Positions 33,767 to 42,268 are shown, counted from the stretch's first letter. The stretch: 52,790 nt of DNA from DATEPR01 sp036502345 (GCA_036502345.1 DASXYT010000305.1:1-52790); one strand, 5' to 3'. Notes: a model not told the origin generated them from the letters alone. Made by a program: numbers and translations.

Positions 33767-33906
33767 ACCCGCGCCGCGGGAAAACTCGGCCGACCACGGC
33801 AGGAAACCGTGACAACGGCATTGATCAGCGGGCTGAAACCGACGAAAAGACCGCGACCAAATGATACGCGATTGACTATTCCGGAACTGTCTGTTGCTCT
33901 TTGTCG

Positions 33907-34263
33907 ATGAAGCCAATCGCTCGCAGATCCGTGGTCGCCGCGCTTGCCGCAGCCGCCGCACTCGGTGCCACAGTCCTCGGTGCCGGCACAGCACAGGCCG
34001 TACAGGCGAGCTGGACCTGCCAGTCCGTCAGCATCACCGGGGTTGGCCTGGTGAGTGGATTCCACTGTAACGGCAGCACGAACACGGGCATCCAGGGCGG
34101 TCTCGCCGTCGGCTTCATCTACAACTCGGGATCCGCCCAACCTCTGGCCAGGTGCACGCACTGGACCTGGCTGTCCGAGGAGCCCTCCGACCCCCAGTTC
34201 ACGGTCAGCGGAACCGGCTGCGTGAACCCGACGACCAATCAGCCGGTCGGCCCCGTCTTCTAA
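33907..34263 (+). CDS. Small secreted protein with four cysteines
   Basis: A 118-residue protein. Residues 1-31 form a signal peptide: RR near the start, the hydrophobic run VVAALAAAAALGATVLG, and a cut after GTAQA. The mature part of about 87 residues contains four Cys (WTCQS, FHCNG, ARCTHW, GTGCVN), probably two disulfides, and is rich in Gly, Ser and Thr. I do not recognise the family; similar small exported proteins are common in actinomycetes. ATG 33907 is chosen over TTG 33901; neither has a ribosome-binding site. The upstream region is A+T-rich and the gene stands alone between two terminated units. Confidence 0.65.
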   Translation: MKPIARRSVVAALAAAAALGATVLGAGTAQAVQASWTCQSVSITGVGLVSGFHCNGSTNTGIQGGLAVGFIYNSGSAQPLARCTHWTWLSEEPSDPQFTVSGTGCVNPTTNQPVGPVF

Positions 34264-34277
34264 TTAAACAGGCGCGG

Positions 34278-35048
34278 TCAGCCCGACGTCCTCGTGCGTT
34301 GCTGGACCCGGGCTGCCGTGCGTTCCAAATGGGCCTTCATCAGCGCGGTCGCCTTCGGTACGTCGTTGTCGCGCACCGCGAGCACGAACTTCCGGTGTTC
34401 CTTCACGCCGAGCGCGCCCATCGCGGGCGCTGCCTCGCGGGCCGCCTTCATCGAGGTGAGCATCGGCCGGTGGAACGGGCCGAGCAGCATCTCGATCGCT
34501 CCGTTGTGCGCGAGCCTGGCCACCCGGATGTGGAACTCGGCGGACATCTCCATCGTGTAGGTGCCGGCGGCGATCGCGGCGTCCGCCTCGTCGCACAGGT
34601 CCAGTAGGCCTGCGATGTCCTCTTCGGTGGCCCGCTCGCAGACTACCGGCACGATGCCCAGTTCCAGGATCAGCCGCGCCTCGGTCACCTCGGCGGGCGT
34701 GATGGTCGGCGACATCGTCAGGTAGTCCTCGATGCCCCGCCCGATCCGGTCGCTGGACGGTGACGTGATGTAGGCGCCACCCCGAGCGCCCACCTTCACC
34801 GTCACCAGTCCGCCGGCCTCCAGGATGCGCAGCGCCTCCCGGACGGTCACCCTGCTGACCCCGAATCTCTCGCACAGGTCGCGTTCGGACGGCAGTCGCT
34901 CCCCCGCGGTGAGGTGGCCGTCCTGGATCAGGAGTCTGATCTGGTCGACGATCGCCTGTGACGCCCTGGCCAGGCTGACCGGGTTGAACATGTCATCGGC
35001 GTCGCGCGGTGCCGCCTTCGCGGCCGAGCCCGGCCCTGGTCGGTTCAT
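34278..35048 (-). CDS. GntR-family regulator, FadR/FCD subfamily
   Basis: A 256-residue regulator: winged helix-turn-helix with AGERLPSERDLCERFGVSRV and TVREALRILEAGGLV (about 48-82), then a helical FCD effector domain with AEFHIRVARLAHN and KEHRKFVLAVRDND, whose His residues usually bind metal and a carboxylate effector. ATG 35048 follows GGAGGGG. A symmetric TGGTCTGACCA lies 52 bp upstream, indicating autoregulation. It diverges from the MFS importer at 35305 and is the best candidate controller for the repeated TGGW-NNN-ACCA sites across 29-46 kb. The inducer is probably a small organic or aromatic acid. Confidence 0.9.
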   Translation of the reverse strand: MNRPGPGSAAKAAPRDADDMFNPVSLARASQAIVDQIRLLIQDGHLTAGERLPSERDLCERFGVSRVTVREALRILEAGGLVTVKVGARGGAYITSPSSDRIGRGIEDYLTMSPTITPAEVTEARLILELGIVPVVCERATEEDIAGLLDLCDEADAAIAAGTYTMEMSAEFHIRVARLAHNGAIEMLLGPFHRPMLTSMKAAREAAPAMGALGVKEHRKFVLAVRDNDVPKATALMKAHLERTAARVQQRTRTSG

Positions 35049-35099
35049 TGTTGCTGTCCCCTCCGAAGAATTCCTTGACCAGTGTATCCGGTGGAAGTA

Positions 35100-35110
35100 T
35101 GGTCTGACCA
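35100..35110. promoter_or_regulatory. Putative GntR/FCD operator (autoregulation)
   Basis: TGGTCTGACCA, the symmetric FCD-type operator core, with AT-rich flanks (TATTGG read on the minus strand). Lies between the GntR and MFS starts and so can control both. Confidence 0.65.
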
Positions 35111-35251
35111 ATAGTCCCCCGCTGAACAGCTCGCGGTGGCCTGTTTCGCCGCCGGTGCTCCCACCACTCGGGATTTGACCAGGCCGCATCTCGCCCGGTC
35201 GCCCGATTCCCTGCTCACGCCGGAAACGCGCACGCCAGAAATCCGTCGGTC

Positions 35252-35285
35252 ACAAGACCGTGTAGTCCACAAGACTGTGTTGTCC
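35252..35285. repeat. Tandem 17-bp direct repeat before the MFS gene
   Basis: Two copies, ACAAGACCGTGTAGTCC and ACAAGACTGTGTTGTCC, differ at two positions, and a third begins as ACAAG. Each junction contains a TGT-N5-ACA inverted motif (TGTAGTCCACA, TGTTGTCCACA). They end 20 bp before the MFS start, so they may be an additional regulator-binding element. Confidence 0.5.
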
Positions 35286-35304
35286 ACAAGGAAGTGGGGC
35301 CAGC

Positions 35305-36582
35305 ATGGATACGACTTCCGTCGTCCAGTCCACAGCCGTCCGGCCGACCTCGCGCCGCTGGTTACACGTCGGCTTCCCCCTGCTCGTCAGTTTCGCCGTC
35401 GCACAGTTGATGAAAACGTCCGTCGGCATCGTGGTGGCAAGTCCTACGTTCACCGAACGATTCGGGGTGTCGTCACATTCGGCGGCGGTCGGCTGGGTGA
35501 GCAGTTCCTTCCTCTACGCCTATGGTGTCGCGTTGCTCGGCTGGGGATTCCTGGTGGGTCGCATCGGACCACGCAGGGCGCTGTTGCTGGGGAGCGCGCT
35601 GTGGGTCGTCTCGCTCGCCGTCACCCCCTTCACCCACACCCTGCCGCAGTTGTACGGCACCCGGATCGCACTGGGTATCGGCGAGGCCTGTTTCTACCCG
35701 GTCGCGCACACGCTCACCGCCCGCTGGTTCCCGATCCAGGAACGCGCGCGGGCCAACGCTTCCTGGCTGTCCGGGATCTTCGTCGGCTCGACGCTGGCAT
35801 CGTTCCTGACCACGGCGACGCTGTCCGGCCTAGGCTGGCAGGGCACGTTCTTCACGCAGGCCGCGATCGCCCTGGTACTCGCCTTCGGCCTCACTCTCGC
35901 CCTCGTGCACGACGACCCGCGCGCGACCGACGTGGTCAGCACGACCGAGGTCACGCACATCGAGAGCAACCGGTTCGAAACGACGAAACTGATTCCCAAG
36001 AACGGACCGGAATCACCGTACCGGAACTACCGGTACTGGCTGACGATGCTGATGTATCTGGGTACGAACATTCCGTTCTACGGCCTGGTCACGTGGCTGC
36101 CGACATTCCTCAAGGACCAGCGCCACATCTCGTTCGGCGTCGTCGGCATCATCCTCACGGCGGCCAACGCGCTGTCCATCGTGGTGATGCTGCTGGTCGG
36201 CATCCGATCCGACCGCAGAATGCGGCGCGCGGGCCTGGCCGCTGTCGGGTTCGCCATCGAGGGCATCGGCATCCTGGGTGCGGTGCTCGGCCCACCGAAC
36301 ACCATCGCGGTCGGCTGCTTCGTGTTCCTCGGCCTGGCCGGCAACGCCTGGTGCATCGTGACCAACTGGGGCCTGCTGCACAGCCTGATGCCGACCCGGA
36401 CCGTCGAGCGGTCCAGCGGACTGTTCTCGTCGCTGACCAACATCATCGGCGCGGGAGTGCCCGCCCTGATGGGGTGGCTGCTGGTCGTCACCGGCTCGTA
36501 CACCAGCGGCTTCATGCTGCTGGTCGGAACCGTCGTGGTGTCCATCGTGTGCTGTCTGGTCCTTGCCCCACAGGGATACTGA
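35305..36582 (+). CDS. MFS importer, anion:cation/aromatic-acid type
   Basis: A 425-residue transporter with 12 predicted helices. GFLVGRIGPRRALLLG is the loop 2-3 motif, and GTRIALGIGEACFYPVAHTL resembles helix 4 of the ACS subfamily, which moves organic and aromatic acids such as hexuronate, 4-hydroxybenzoate or phthalate. ATG 35305 follows AAGGAAGTGGGG. The gene diverges from the GntR regulator and precedes the dioxygenase gene, so it is the probable uptake system for the dioxygenase substrate. A TGGT-TAG-TCCA site begins six bases after its stop. Confidence 0.87.
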   Translation: MDTTSVVQSTAVRPTSRRWLHVGFPLLVSFAVAQLMKTSVGIVVASPTFTERFGVSSHSAAVGWVSSSFLYAYGVALLGWGFLVGRIGPRRALLLGSALWVVSLAVTPFTHTLPQLYGTRIALGIGEACFYPVAHTLTARWFPIQERARANASWLSGIFVGSTLASFLTTATLSGLGWQGTFFTQAAIALVLAFGLTLALVHDDPRATDVVSTTEVTHIESNRFETTKLIPKNGPESPYRNYRYWLTMLMYLGTNIPFYGLVTWLPTFLKDQRHISFGVVGIILTAANALSIVVMLLVGIRSDRRMRRAGLAAVGFAIEGIGILGAVLGPPNTIAVGCFVFLGLAGNAWCIVTNWGLLHSLMPTRTVERSSGLFSSLTNIIGAGVPALMGWLLVVTGSYTSGFMLLVGTVVVSIVCCLVLAPQGY

Positions 36583-36587
36583 CGTTA

Positions 36588-36598
36588 TGGTTAGTCCA
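36588..36598. promoter_or_regulatory. Putative GntR/FCD operator before the dioxygenase genes
   Basis: Read on the minus strand it is TGGACTAACCA, preceded by TAA. It sits in the 56-bp gap between the MFS stop and the dioxygenase start. Confidence 0.55.
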
Positions 36599-36638
36599 TT
36601 AGCCCATCGATCGGCCGCTTACCGTCATGGAGAAGCCA

Positions 36639-37919
36639 ATGGTCGCCGTGCCCGAACCCGCATACCGGAGCGCATACGGGGATCTCGTCCTCGACGGATC
36701 CAGGGAATTCAAGCTGCACACCGACATCTACACCGACCGCGACGTCTTCGACGCGGAGATGCGTGACATCTTCGAGAGTTCGTGGGTGTACGTCGCGCAC
36801 GAGTCGCAGGTGCCGGCGTCGGGTGACTACAAGACCACCAGCATCGGCAGCCAGCCGGTCATCGTCAGCAGGCACGAGGACGGCCAGGTCTACGTGCTGC
36901 TCAACCGCTGTCGACACCGAGGCTCGGTGGTGTGCCGGGACGATCTGGGGCACTCCAACTACTTCCGCTGCCCGTACCACAACTGGAGCTATGCCAACGA
37001 CGGCAAGTTGGTCGGGATGGCACAGGCGTCGGGCTACCCGGACGACTTCGACAAGAGCCAGTGGGGCATGCGCCCCGCACCCGGAGTGCACTCCTACCGA
37101 GGGCTGATCTTCGCCTGCCTCGGTGAGCACGCGCCGTCGTTCGACGAATGGTTCGCCCCGGTCCGCAAGTACGTGGACTGGTGGCTGGACCGCTCCCCCC
37201 TCGGCACGATCACCGTGCTGCCCAAGCCGCACAAGTACCCCTATCCGGGCAACTGGAAGTGGCAGGCCGAGAACGGGCACGACGGCTACCACGGCAACTA
37301 CGTGCACGAGTCGTGGCAGCGGGTGCTGGAACGGGCAGGCGAGGACTCGGTGCGCGACATCCGCAAGTACCGGACCGGCGGCTGCACCAGGGGCATGAAG
37401 TACGGCCACGGGCTGCTGGAACGGCCGGGCGGCCTGAACGCGGCGGCCAGTTGGACCGGCAGGATGATGGCCAAGTACCCGGAGTACGCCAGCGCGCTGG
37501 CGGCCAGCTTCTCACCGCAGGAGATCGAGGAGATCTCGGCCCGCCGCAACATCTTCGTGTTCCCCAACCTGTACCTGTTCGACACCCAGATCCGGGTGAT
37601 CAAGCCGATCACGTACGACAGCACCGAGGTCCAGTTGTTCGTCTACGCGCTGGACGGTGTGCCGGACGCCCTCAACGAGGGCAGGTACCGGGCGCACGAG
37701 CGGTTCTACGGCCCGTCCGGTTTCGGCTCCCCGGACGACGTGGAGATCTTCGTGTGCAACCAGACCGGGGTGCGGGCCAGGGGCATCGAGTGGGCGCTGA
37801 TGTCCCGAGGAATGCACCGGGAGGTCACCAACGAAGACGGCGAGCAGGTCGGGCACAGCACCGACGAGACCCCGGTCCGCGCGCTGTACCGGGAGTGGAA
37901 GCGGCTGATGTCGAAATGA
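36639..37919 (+). CDS. Rieske ring-hydroxylating dioxygenase, alpha subunit
   Basis: A 426-residue catalytic subunit (430 if started at ATG 36627). I choose 36639 because GGAGA lies a suitable distance upstream. Rieske ligands, in this numbering: Cys91 and His93 (NRCRHRG), Cys111 and His114 (RCPYHNW). The mononuclear iron site is ENGHDGYHGNYVHES with His218 and His223 and a bridging Asp. Enzymes of this type insert both atoms of O2 into an aromatic ring, giving a cis-diol. Length resembles the benzoate/anthranilate/cumene groups; the substrate cannot be fixed. ATGA overlap with the beta-subunit gene. No ferredoxin or reductase is encoded alongside. Confidence 0.9.
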   Translation: MVAVPEPAYRSAYGDLVLDGSREFKLHTDIYTDRDVFDAEMRDIFESSWVYVAHESQVPASGDYKTTSIGSQPVIVSRHEDGQVYVLLNRCRHRGSVVCRDDLGHSNYFRCPYHNWSYANDGKLVGMAQASGYPDDFDKSQWGMRPAPGVHSYRGLIFACLGEHAPSFDEWFAPVRKYVDWWLDRSPLGTITVLPKPHKYPYPGNWKWQAENGHDGYHGNYVHESWQRVLERAGEDSVRDIRKYRTGGCTRGMKYGHGLLERPGGLNAAASWTGRMMAKYPEYASALAASFSPQEIEEISARRNIFVFPNLYLFDTQIRVIKPITYDSTEVQLFVYALDGVPDALNEGRYRAHERFYGPSGFGSPDDVEIFVCNQTGVRARGIEWALMSRGMHREVTNEDGEQVGHSTDETPVRALYREWKRLMSK

Positions 37920-38440
37920 CCACAGTGGACCGCACCCACACGCTGGACCGCGCGACGGCCGAGGCGCTGATCTACCGGGAGGCCCGGCTGCTGGACACGC
38001 TCCAGCTGGAGGAGTGGCTGACCCTGTTCACCGAGGACGGCCTGTACTGGCTGCCCATGGAGGACGGCGACATCGCCGACGCGGCCACCACCATCTCCAT
38101 CGTCTACGACGACACCGACCGAAGGGCCGAACGGGTCTTCCGCACCCTGCACACCCCGGTACTGGACCAGAACCCGAGGTCACGCACCATGCACATGGTC
38201 AACAACGTCGAACTGGAGGGCACCGACGAGCACGGCGACGCCAAGGTGCTGTGCAACCAGATCATCGGCGAGAACCGGCCCGGCGGCGACGGCCAGGTGG
38301 GCCTGAACGGCACCAGGGTGCTGCTGGCGCGGTGCGACTACCGGTTGCGGGCGACGGACAGCGGCTGGCGGATCAGCATGAAGAAACTGCTGCTGCTCAA
38401 CGCCGACCAGCCGATCTACAACCTGACCTTCCTGCTGTAA
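37916..38440 (+). CDS. Ring-hydroxylating dioxygenase, beta subunit
   Basis: A 174-residue small subunit. It has the family's early helix EALIYREARLLDTLQLEEWL, then FTEDGLYWLPM, and a cone-shaped beta-sheet core (SRTMHMVNNVELEG, VLLARCDYRLR) ending in WRISMKKLLLLNAD, matching the usual GW-ixxkxvxLL end. It stabilises the alpha3-beta3 assembly. ATG 37916 overlaps the alpha-subunit stop, so production is coupled one to one. The next gene, a 74-aa protein, starts 10 bp after. Confidence 0.9.
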   Translation: MTTVDRTHTLDRATAEALIYREARLLDTLQLEEWLTLFTEDGLYWLPMEDGDIADAATTISIVYDDTDRRAERVFRTLHTPVLDQNPRSRTMHMVNNVELEGTDEHGDAKVLCNQIIGENRPGGDGQVGLNGTRVLLARCDYRLRATDSGWRISMKKLLLLNADQPIYNLTFLL

Positions 38441-38450
38441 GGGGTTCGCC

Positions 38451-38675
38451 GTGGGCGAGATCTACCAGAACGAGTTCGCGATGGTCGAGCTGTCGAGGTA
38501 CGAGACGGAGTCCGGGCCCCGGCTGCACATCCGCGACCTGTCCAGCGGCGCCGAGGTGTTCCTCGACCCGATCGAACTGGAGTCGCTGACCAGGTGGAAG
38601 CACGAGGACTTCGCGCCGCTGGTGGATCCGAGCGACCTGGTCGGCGCGGCCGAGCCGGACCCGGACCAAGTATGA
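38451..38675 (+). CDS. 74-residue protein of unknown function in the dioxygenase operon
   Basis: A small acidic protein: EIYQNEFAMVELSRYETESG at the N-terminus, then LHIRDLSSGAEVFLDPIELE and LTRWKHEDFAPLVDP. It has no cysteine, so it is not a ferredoxin. The pattern suggests a small beta-sheet with one helix. GTG 38451 follows AAGGGG, and the stop overlaps the dehydrogenase start by ATGA; both facts support translation. I do not recognise a family. Its place between dioxygenase and diol dehydrogenase makes it a candidate accessory or allosteric component of that enzyme system. Confidence 0.75.
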   Translation: MGEIYQNEFAMVELSRYETESGPRLHIRDLSSGAEVFLDPIELESLTRWKHEDFAPLVDPSDLVGAAEPDPDQV

Positions 38676-39751
38676 GTGGCGTACTGGCGGCGGTCGCCAC
38701 CGAGCCGTACACGACTGAGATGCGGCGCTTCCCGCTGCCGGTCACCGGTCCGGACGACGGCCTGCTGCGGATCGAGGCCACCGCGGTGTGCGGCACCGAC
38801 TGGCTGATCTACGGTCGCGAGTCGCGCGGCGCCGAACTCGGGCCGCTGGTGCTCGGCCACGAGATCATCGGCCGGGTCGTCGCACTGGGCGATCAAGCCG
38901 CTGCCCGATGGGGTGTTGCCGTCGGCGACCGGGTCGCCGTCGAGGAGTTCCTGCCCTGCGGCGCGTGCGGCATGTGCCGGCAGGGTGCGCCGTGGCTGTG
39001 TCCCGCGACGGATTCCCGTGGCGACGGGGACTTCCTGCGCTACGGCTGCACGCCGGTGGCCGTGGCACCCGCGCTGTACGGCGGTTTCGCCGAACACCTG
39101 TACCTGCATCCCAGGGCGATGGTGCACCACGTCGGCGACGACGTGCCGGCCGAACTGGCCGCGCTGTACGTGCCGGTGTCCAACGGGATCCGCTGGGTGG
39201 TCAGGGAAGCCGGGCTGATGATCGGCCAGACCCTGGTGGTGATCGGCCCAGGTCAGCACGGCCTCGGCTGCGTGGTGGCCGGGCGGGCGGCCGGCGCGGG
39301 CCGGATCGTCGTGATAGGCACCCGGGCCGACGCCCACCGGCTGGAGGTGGCGACGGCGCTGGGCGCGGACGAGGTGCGCTTCGCCCAGGACACGCACGAC
39401 GTGGACTTCGCCGACGTGGTGGTCGATCTGGCGCCCGGTGCGACGGAGACGATCGAGTCGGCCATCTCGATGTGCGCGCCGAAGGGCACGCTGGTGCTGG
39501 CCGCGTCCAAGCACGGCAAGCCGGTGGCCGTGCCGCACGATCGTGTGGTCCGCAAGGAACTGAAGCTGGTCGGTGTGCGTGGCCACGACCACGCGTCGGT
39601 GGTCGCGGCGATCGAGCTGATCCGCGGTGGCCGCCACCCACTGGAACTGCTGACCACGCACCGGTTCCCGCTGGCCGACACCGCGGCGGCGCTGGACCTG
39701 GCCGGCAGGCGCGCCGACCCGACCGCCATTCACGTGACCGTGGCCCCCTGA
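38672..39751 (+). CDS. Zinc-dependent alcohol dehydrogenase (MDR family)
   Basis: A 359-residue medium-chain dehydrogenase. Catalytic zinc ligands: Cys40 (AVCGTDW) and His63-Glu64 (LGHEIIG). Structural zinc: Cys96, Cys99, Cys102 and Cys110 (CGACGMC, APWLC). NAD-binding glycines: VIGPGQHGLGCVVAG. Cis-diols from Rieske dioxygenases are normally oxidised by short-chain dehydrogenases; here the neighbouring dehydrogenase is of the zinc type. It may oxidise the diol, or the product may be a primary alcohol. Start ATG 38672 overlaps the previous gene, so it is in the dioxygenase operon. Confidence 0.9.
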   Translation: MSGVLAAVATEPYTTEMRRFPLPVTGPDDGLLRIEATAVCGTDWLIYGRESRGAELGPLVLGHEIIGRVVALGDQAAARWGVAVGDRVAVEEFLPCGACGMCRQGAPWLCPATDSRGDGDFLRYGCTPVAVAPALYGGFAEHLYLHPRAMVHHVGDDVPAELAALYVPVSNGIRWVVREAGLMIGQTLVVIGPGQHGLGCVVAGRAAGAGRIVVIGTRADAHRLEVATALGADEVRFAQDTHDVDFADVVVDLAPGATETIESAISMCAPKGTLVLAASKHGKPVAVPHDRVVRKELKLVGVRGHDHASVVAAIELIRGGRHPLELLTTHRFPLADTAAALDLAGRRADPTAIHVTVAP

Positions 39752-39764
39752 GGCGGGAGAACCC

Positions 39765-40484
39765 ATGCCGATCCTGTCCGAAGCGCGCGAGGAGATCGCG
39801 GAGGCCTGCCGGATACTGGCCGTCGAGGGCCTGGTCGACGGCATCCTCGGGCACGTGTCCGCGCGGGTGGACGACGAGCACATGCTGATCCGCTGCCGTG
39901 GCCCGGAGGAACACGGCCTGCTGTTCAGCACGGCGGACGACGTGCGGCTGGTCGACTTCGACGGCAACGGCGACGACCTGACCGACGGCTACCAGGTGGC
40001 CAACGAACTGCCCATCCACGGCGAGACGATGCGGGCGCGGCCCGAGGTCGGCGCTGTCGTGCACGCCCATCCCCCTGCCCTGCTCGCCTGCGGGATCGCC
40101 GGTCTGCCACTGCGGCCGGTGTTCGGGTCGTTCAACATCCCTGCGATGCGGATGGCGCTGGACGGTGTGCCGGTGTACCCGAGGTCGGTGCTGATCCGCA
40201 GGCCGGACCTGGCCAAGGAGATGCTGGCCGCGATGGGCGACCGGCCGGTGTGTCTGCTGCGTGGACACGGCATCACGGTCACCGGCGCGAACGTGCGGCA
40301 GGCCGTGGTGCGCGCGTTGAACCTGAACGCACTGGCGACGGTGACGTTGACCGTCGCGATGACCGGCCGGACCGCGGAGGACATCCCACCTGAGGACATC
40401 GCGGAGTTGCCGGATCTCGGTTCCGCCTTCAACGACGACGCCACGTGGCGTTACTACGCGGCGAAAGCGCGGCACGCCCGGTAG
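39765..40484 (+). CDS. Class II aldolase/adducin family protein
   Basis: A 239-residue zinc-type aldolase-fold protein. The metal-binding pair is in VVHAHPPALLA (His-x-His) and a later His in LLRGHGITVTG; the catalytic acid is in HGETMRARPEV (Glu). Relatives split phosphorylated sugars, epimerise ribulose-5-phosphate, or decarboxylate hydroxy-aromatic acids. In this operon, decarboxylation or retro-aldol cleavage of a dioxygenase product fits best, but that is inference. ATG 39765 follows GGCGGGAGAA. It is the last gene of the row that begins with the dioxygenase alpha subunit. Confidence 0.88.
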   Translation: MPILSEAREEIAEACRILAVEGLVDGILGHVSARVDDEHMLIRCRGPEEHGLLFSTADDVRLVDFDGNGDDLTDGYQVANELPIHGETMRARPEVGAVVHAHPPALLACGIAGLPLRPVFGSFNIPAMRMALDGVPVYPRSVLIRRPDLAKEMLAAMGDRPVCLLRGHGITVTGANVRQAVVRALNLNALATVTLTVAMTGRTAEDIPPEDIAELPDLGSAFNDDATWRYYAAKARHAR

Positions 40485-40516
40485 TCGGGCCAGGTTTTTC
40501 TTGGCAGAGGGTTGTA

Positions 40517-40529
40517 ATGGTCATACCAT
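40517..40529. promoter_or_regulatory. Putative GntR/FCD operator before the cupin/ABC genes
   Basis: ATGGT-CAT-ACCAT, a perfect inverted repeat with the core TGGTCATACCA, preceded by TA. It starts the non-coding stretch before the cupin gene at 40571. Confidence 0.65.
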
Positions 40530-40570
40530 CAGTCCGATAATGTGTGAGCTGGACCACGGAAGGAGCAGCG

Positions 40571-41131
40571 ATGCGCGAGAACTACGACCCGGGAGTGCTT
40601 GCCCCATCACAGAAGTCCGCATCCGAACTGGCGGCCCGGGACGAGTTCAACCGGCAGCACCCGCCCCTCAAGGGCCTGGTCGTCCAGCACGACCTGCGCA
40701 AGATGGAACTGCCGGAACGCAAGTGGCGCAACAACAGGGGCCAGTGGTTCGACCTCGCAGGCTACGAGATCCTGAACGCCCACCTCTCCGAGCTCAAGCC
40801 GGGCAGCCAGTCCGTCCGCCACCGCCACACCACCGAGGCGTACCTGTACTGCGTCAAGGGCAAGGGCTTCTCCGTCATCAACTACGAGGGCGAGAAGGAA
40901 GAAGTCGTCGAGTGGTCGGAGGGCACGCTCTTCGCGCCGCCGAGGTGGGCCTGGCACCAGCACTTCAACCTCGACGCCGACGACACCTCGCGTTATCTGG
41001 CCATTCAGGACACCGGGCTGCTGCGCACCATGAAGCTGCACCAGATCGAGCGACACTCCGTCCAGCTGTCGATGGAAGAGGCGATGCAACTGCTCGCTTC
41101 CGTCGGCCAGGCTCGCAAGATCGAAGAGTAA
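40571..41131 (+). CDS. Single-domain cupin protein
   Basis: A 186-residue cupin. The metal site is well preserved: His84, His86 and Glu89 (VRHRHTTEAYLYCVKGKG) and His129/His131 (WAWHQHFN). The first 60 residues are polar and helical. Such cupins can be dioxygenases, isomerases or binding proteins; no activity can be named. ATG 40571 follows GGAAGGAG. It is headed by a clear GntR-type operator and is followed by the ABC importer genes, suggesting these are one induced unit in the same regulon as the dioxygenase. Confidence 0.82.
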   Translation: MRENYDPGVLAPSQKSASELAARDEFNRQHPPLKGLVVQHDLRKMELPERKWRNNRGQWFDLAGYEILNAHLSELKPGSQSVRHRHTTEAYLYCVKGKGFSVINYEGEKEEVVEWSEGTLFAPPRWAWHQHFNLDADDTSRYLAIQDTGLLRTMKLHQIERHSVQLSMEEAMQLLASVGQARKIEE

Positions 41132-41179
41132 CCACCCGACCCGACTGTTCACTCCACCATGGACGTTGGAGGCCGACCG

Positions 41180-42268
41180 ATGAGAGGGCACCGACCACGA
41201 CGAATACTGGGCACGGTCACGGGAATCGCGGCGGGCACGCTCCTGCTCGCCGCCTGTGGGACCAGTGCCGCGGCGCCCGGTGGCGCCGCACCCGCCGCCG
41301 TCAAGGCGCAGACCGAGGCCCAGCTCAAGGCGCCCGCCGAGAAGGAGGGCCAGGTCAACTGGTACACCACCTTCGCCTCCGACGACGTGTCGGACATGGT
41401 GAAAGCCTTCAACAAGATCTATCCGAAGATCAAGGTCAACGCGCTGCGGCTGTCCGCGGACCAGTTGCCCACCAGGATCATCACCGAGCAGCGCGGCGGC
41501 GAGTTCAACGCCGACGTGGTGTCCGGTGACTCCCCGCAGGTCGACGAGCTGATCAACGCGGGCGCAATGCAGCCGTACTGCCCGCCCGACGAGCAGCCGT
41601 TGCCCGGTGGCCAGACCCTGCCGAAGGGCTACTGCGGCAACGTCTACGTGGTCACCACGACGATCGCCTACAACCCGGCCGCGTTGCAACGGCTGGGCCT
41701 GCCGACGCCCAGGACGTTCCAGGACCTGACGAACCCGAAGTGGCGTGGCCAGTTCTCGATCGACCCGGGTGCTGTGAACTTCTACGACGCACTCATCGCA
41801 CAGGAGGGGCACGACAAGGCGCTGAGCCTGCTCAAGGCGTTGGGCGCCAACCAGCCGAAGCTGGTGTCCAGCCACACCCTCGCGCTGACCCAGGTCGAGG
41901 CCGGTGAACCCGCCGCCACCGCGACCGCGTACGGCTACAAGTCGGCCAGCGAGAAGCGGAAGAACCCCAGCGCGCTGGAGTTCGTCAACACCAGTCCCCT
42001 GCCGACGTCGTTCACGCCCATCGACGTCGTCAAGAACGCACCGCACATGGCGGCAGCCGAACTGTTCACCGACTGGATGGTGTCCCAGCCGGGCCAGCAG
42101 GCCGTGATCGACACGACGAACCACACATCGCTGCGCACCGACGTGCACAACGACCCCACGGTGTGGAACCCGAGCGTGTGGAAGCCGGCCTACGGCGCGG
42201 CCAACATCTCTTCGGCGCAGTACAACCAGTACGCCACGGAGATGAAGCAGGCGCTGGGTGCGGACTGA
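41180..42268 (+). CDS. ABC importer substrate-binding lipoprotein (AfuA/PotD-like)
   Basis: A 362-residue binding protein. A lipoprotein signal ends at LLLAAC (Cys26, lipid anchor). The mature part opens EKEGQVNWYTTFASDDVSDM and includes NPAALQRLGLPTPRTFQDLT and KWRGQFSIDPG, the pattern of the iron(III)/spermidine/2-aminoethylphosphonate-type cluster. The ligand is not determined. ATG 41180 follows GGAGG; an earlier ATG at 41159 would precede a lipoprotein signal wrongly. It is three bases upstream of the permease gene. In this context it could import an aromatic acid metabolite or iron for the oxygenases. Confidence 0.88.
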   Translation: MRGHRPRRILGTVTGIAAGTLLLAACGTSAAAPGGAAPAAVKAQTEAQLKAPAEKEGQVNWYTTFASDDVSDMVKAFNKIYPKIKVNALRLSADQLPTRIITEQRGGEFNADVVSGDSPQVDELINAGAMQPYCPPDEQPLPGGQTLPKGYCGNVYVVTTTIAYNPAALQRLGLPTPRTFQDLTNPKWRGQFSIDPGAVNFYDALIAQEGHDKALSLLKALGANQPKLVSSHTLALTQVEAGEPAATATAYGYKSASEKRKNPSALEFVNTSPLPTSFTPIDVVKNAPHMAAAELFTDWMVSQPGQQAVIDTTNHTSLRTDVHNDPTVWNPSVWKPAYGAANISSAQYNQYATEMKQALGAD

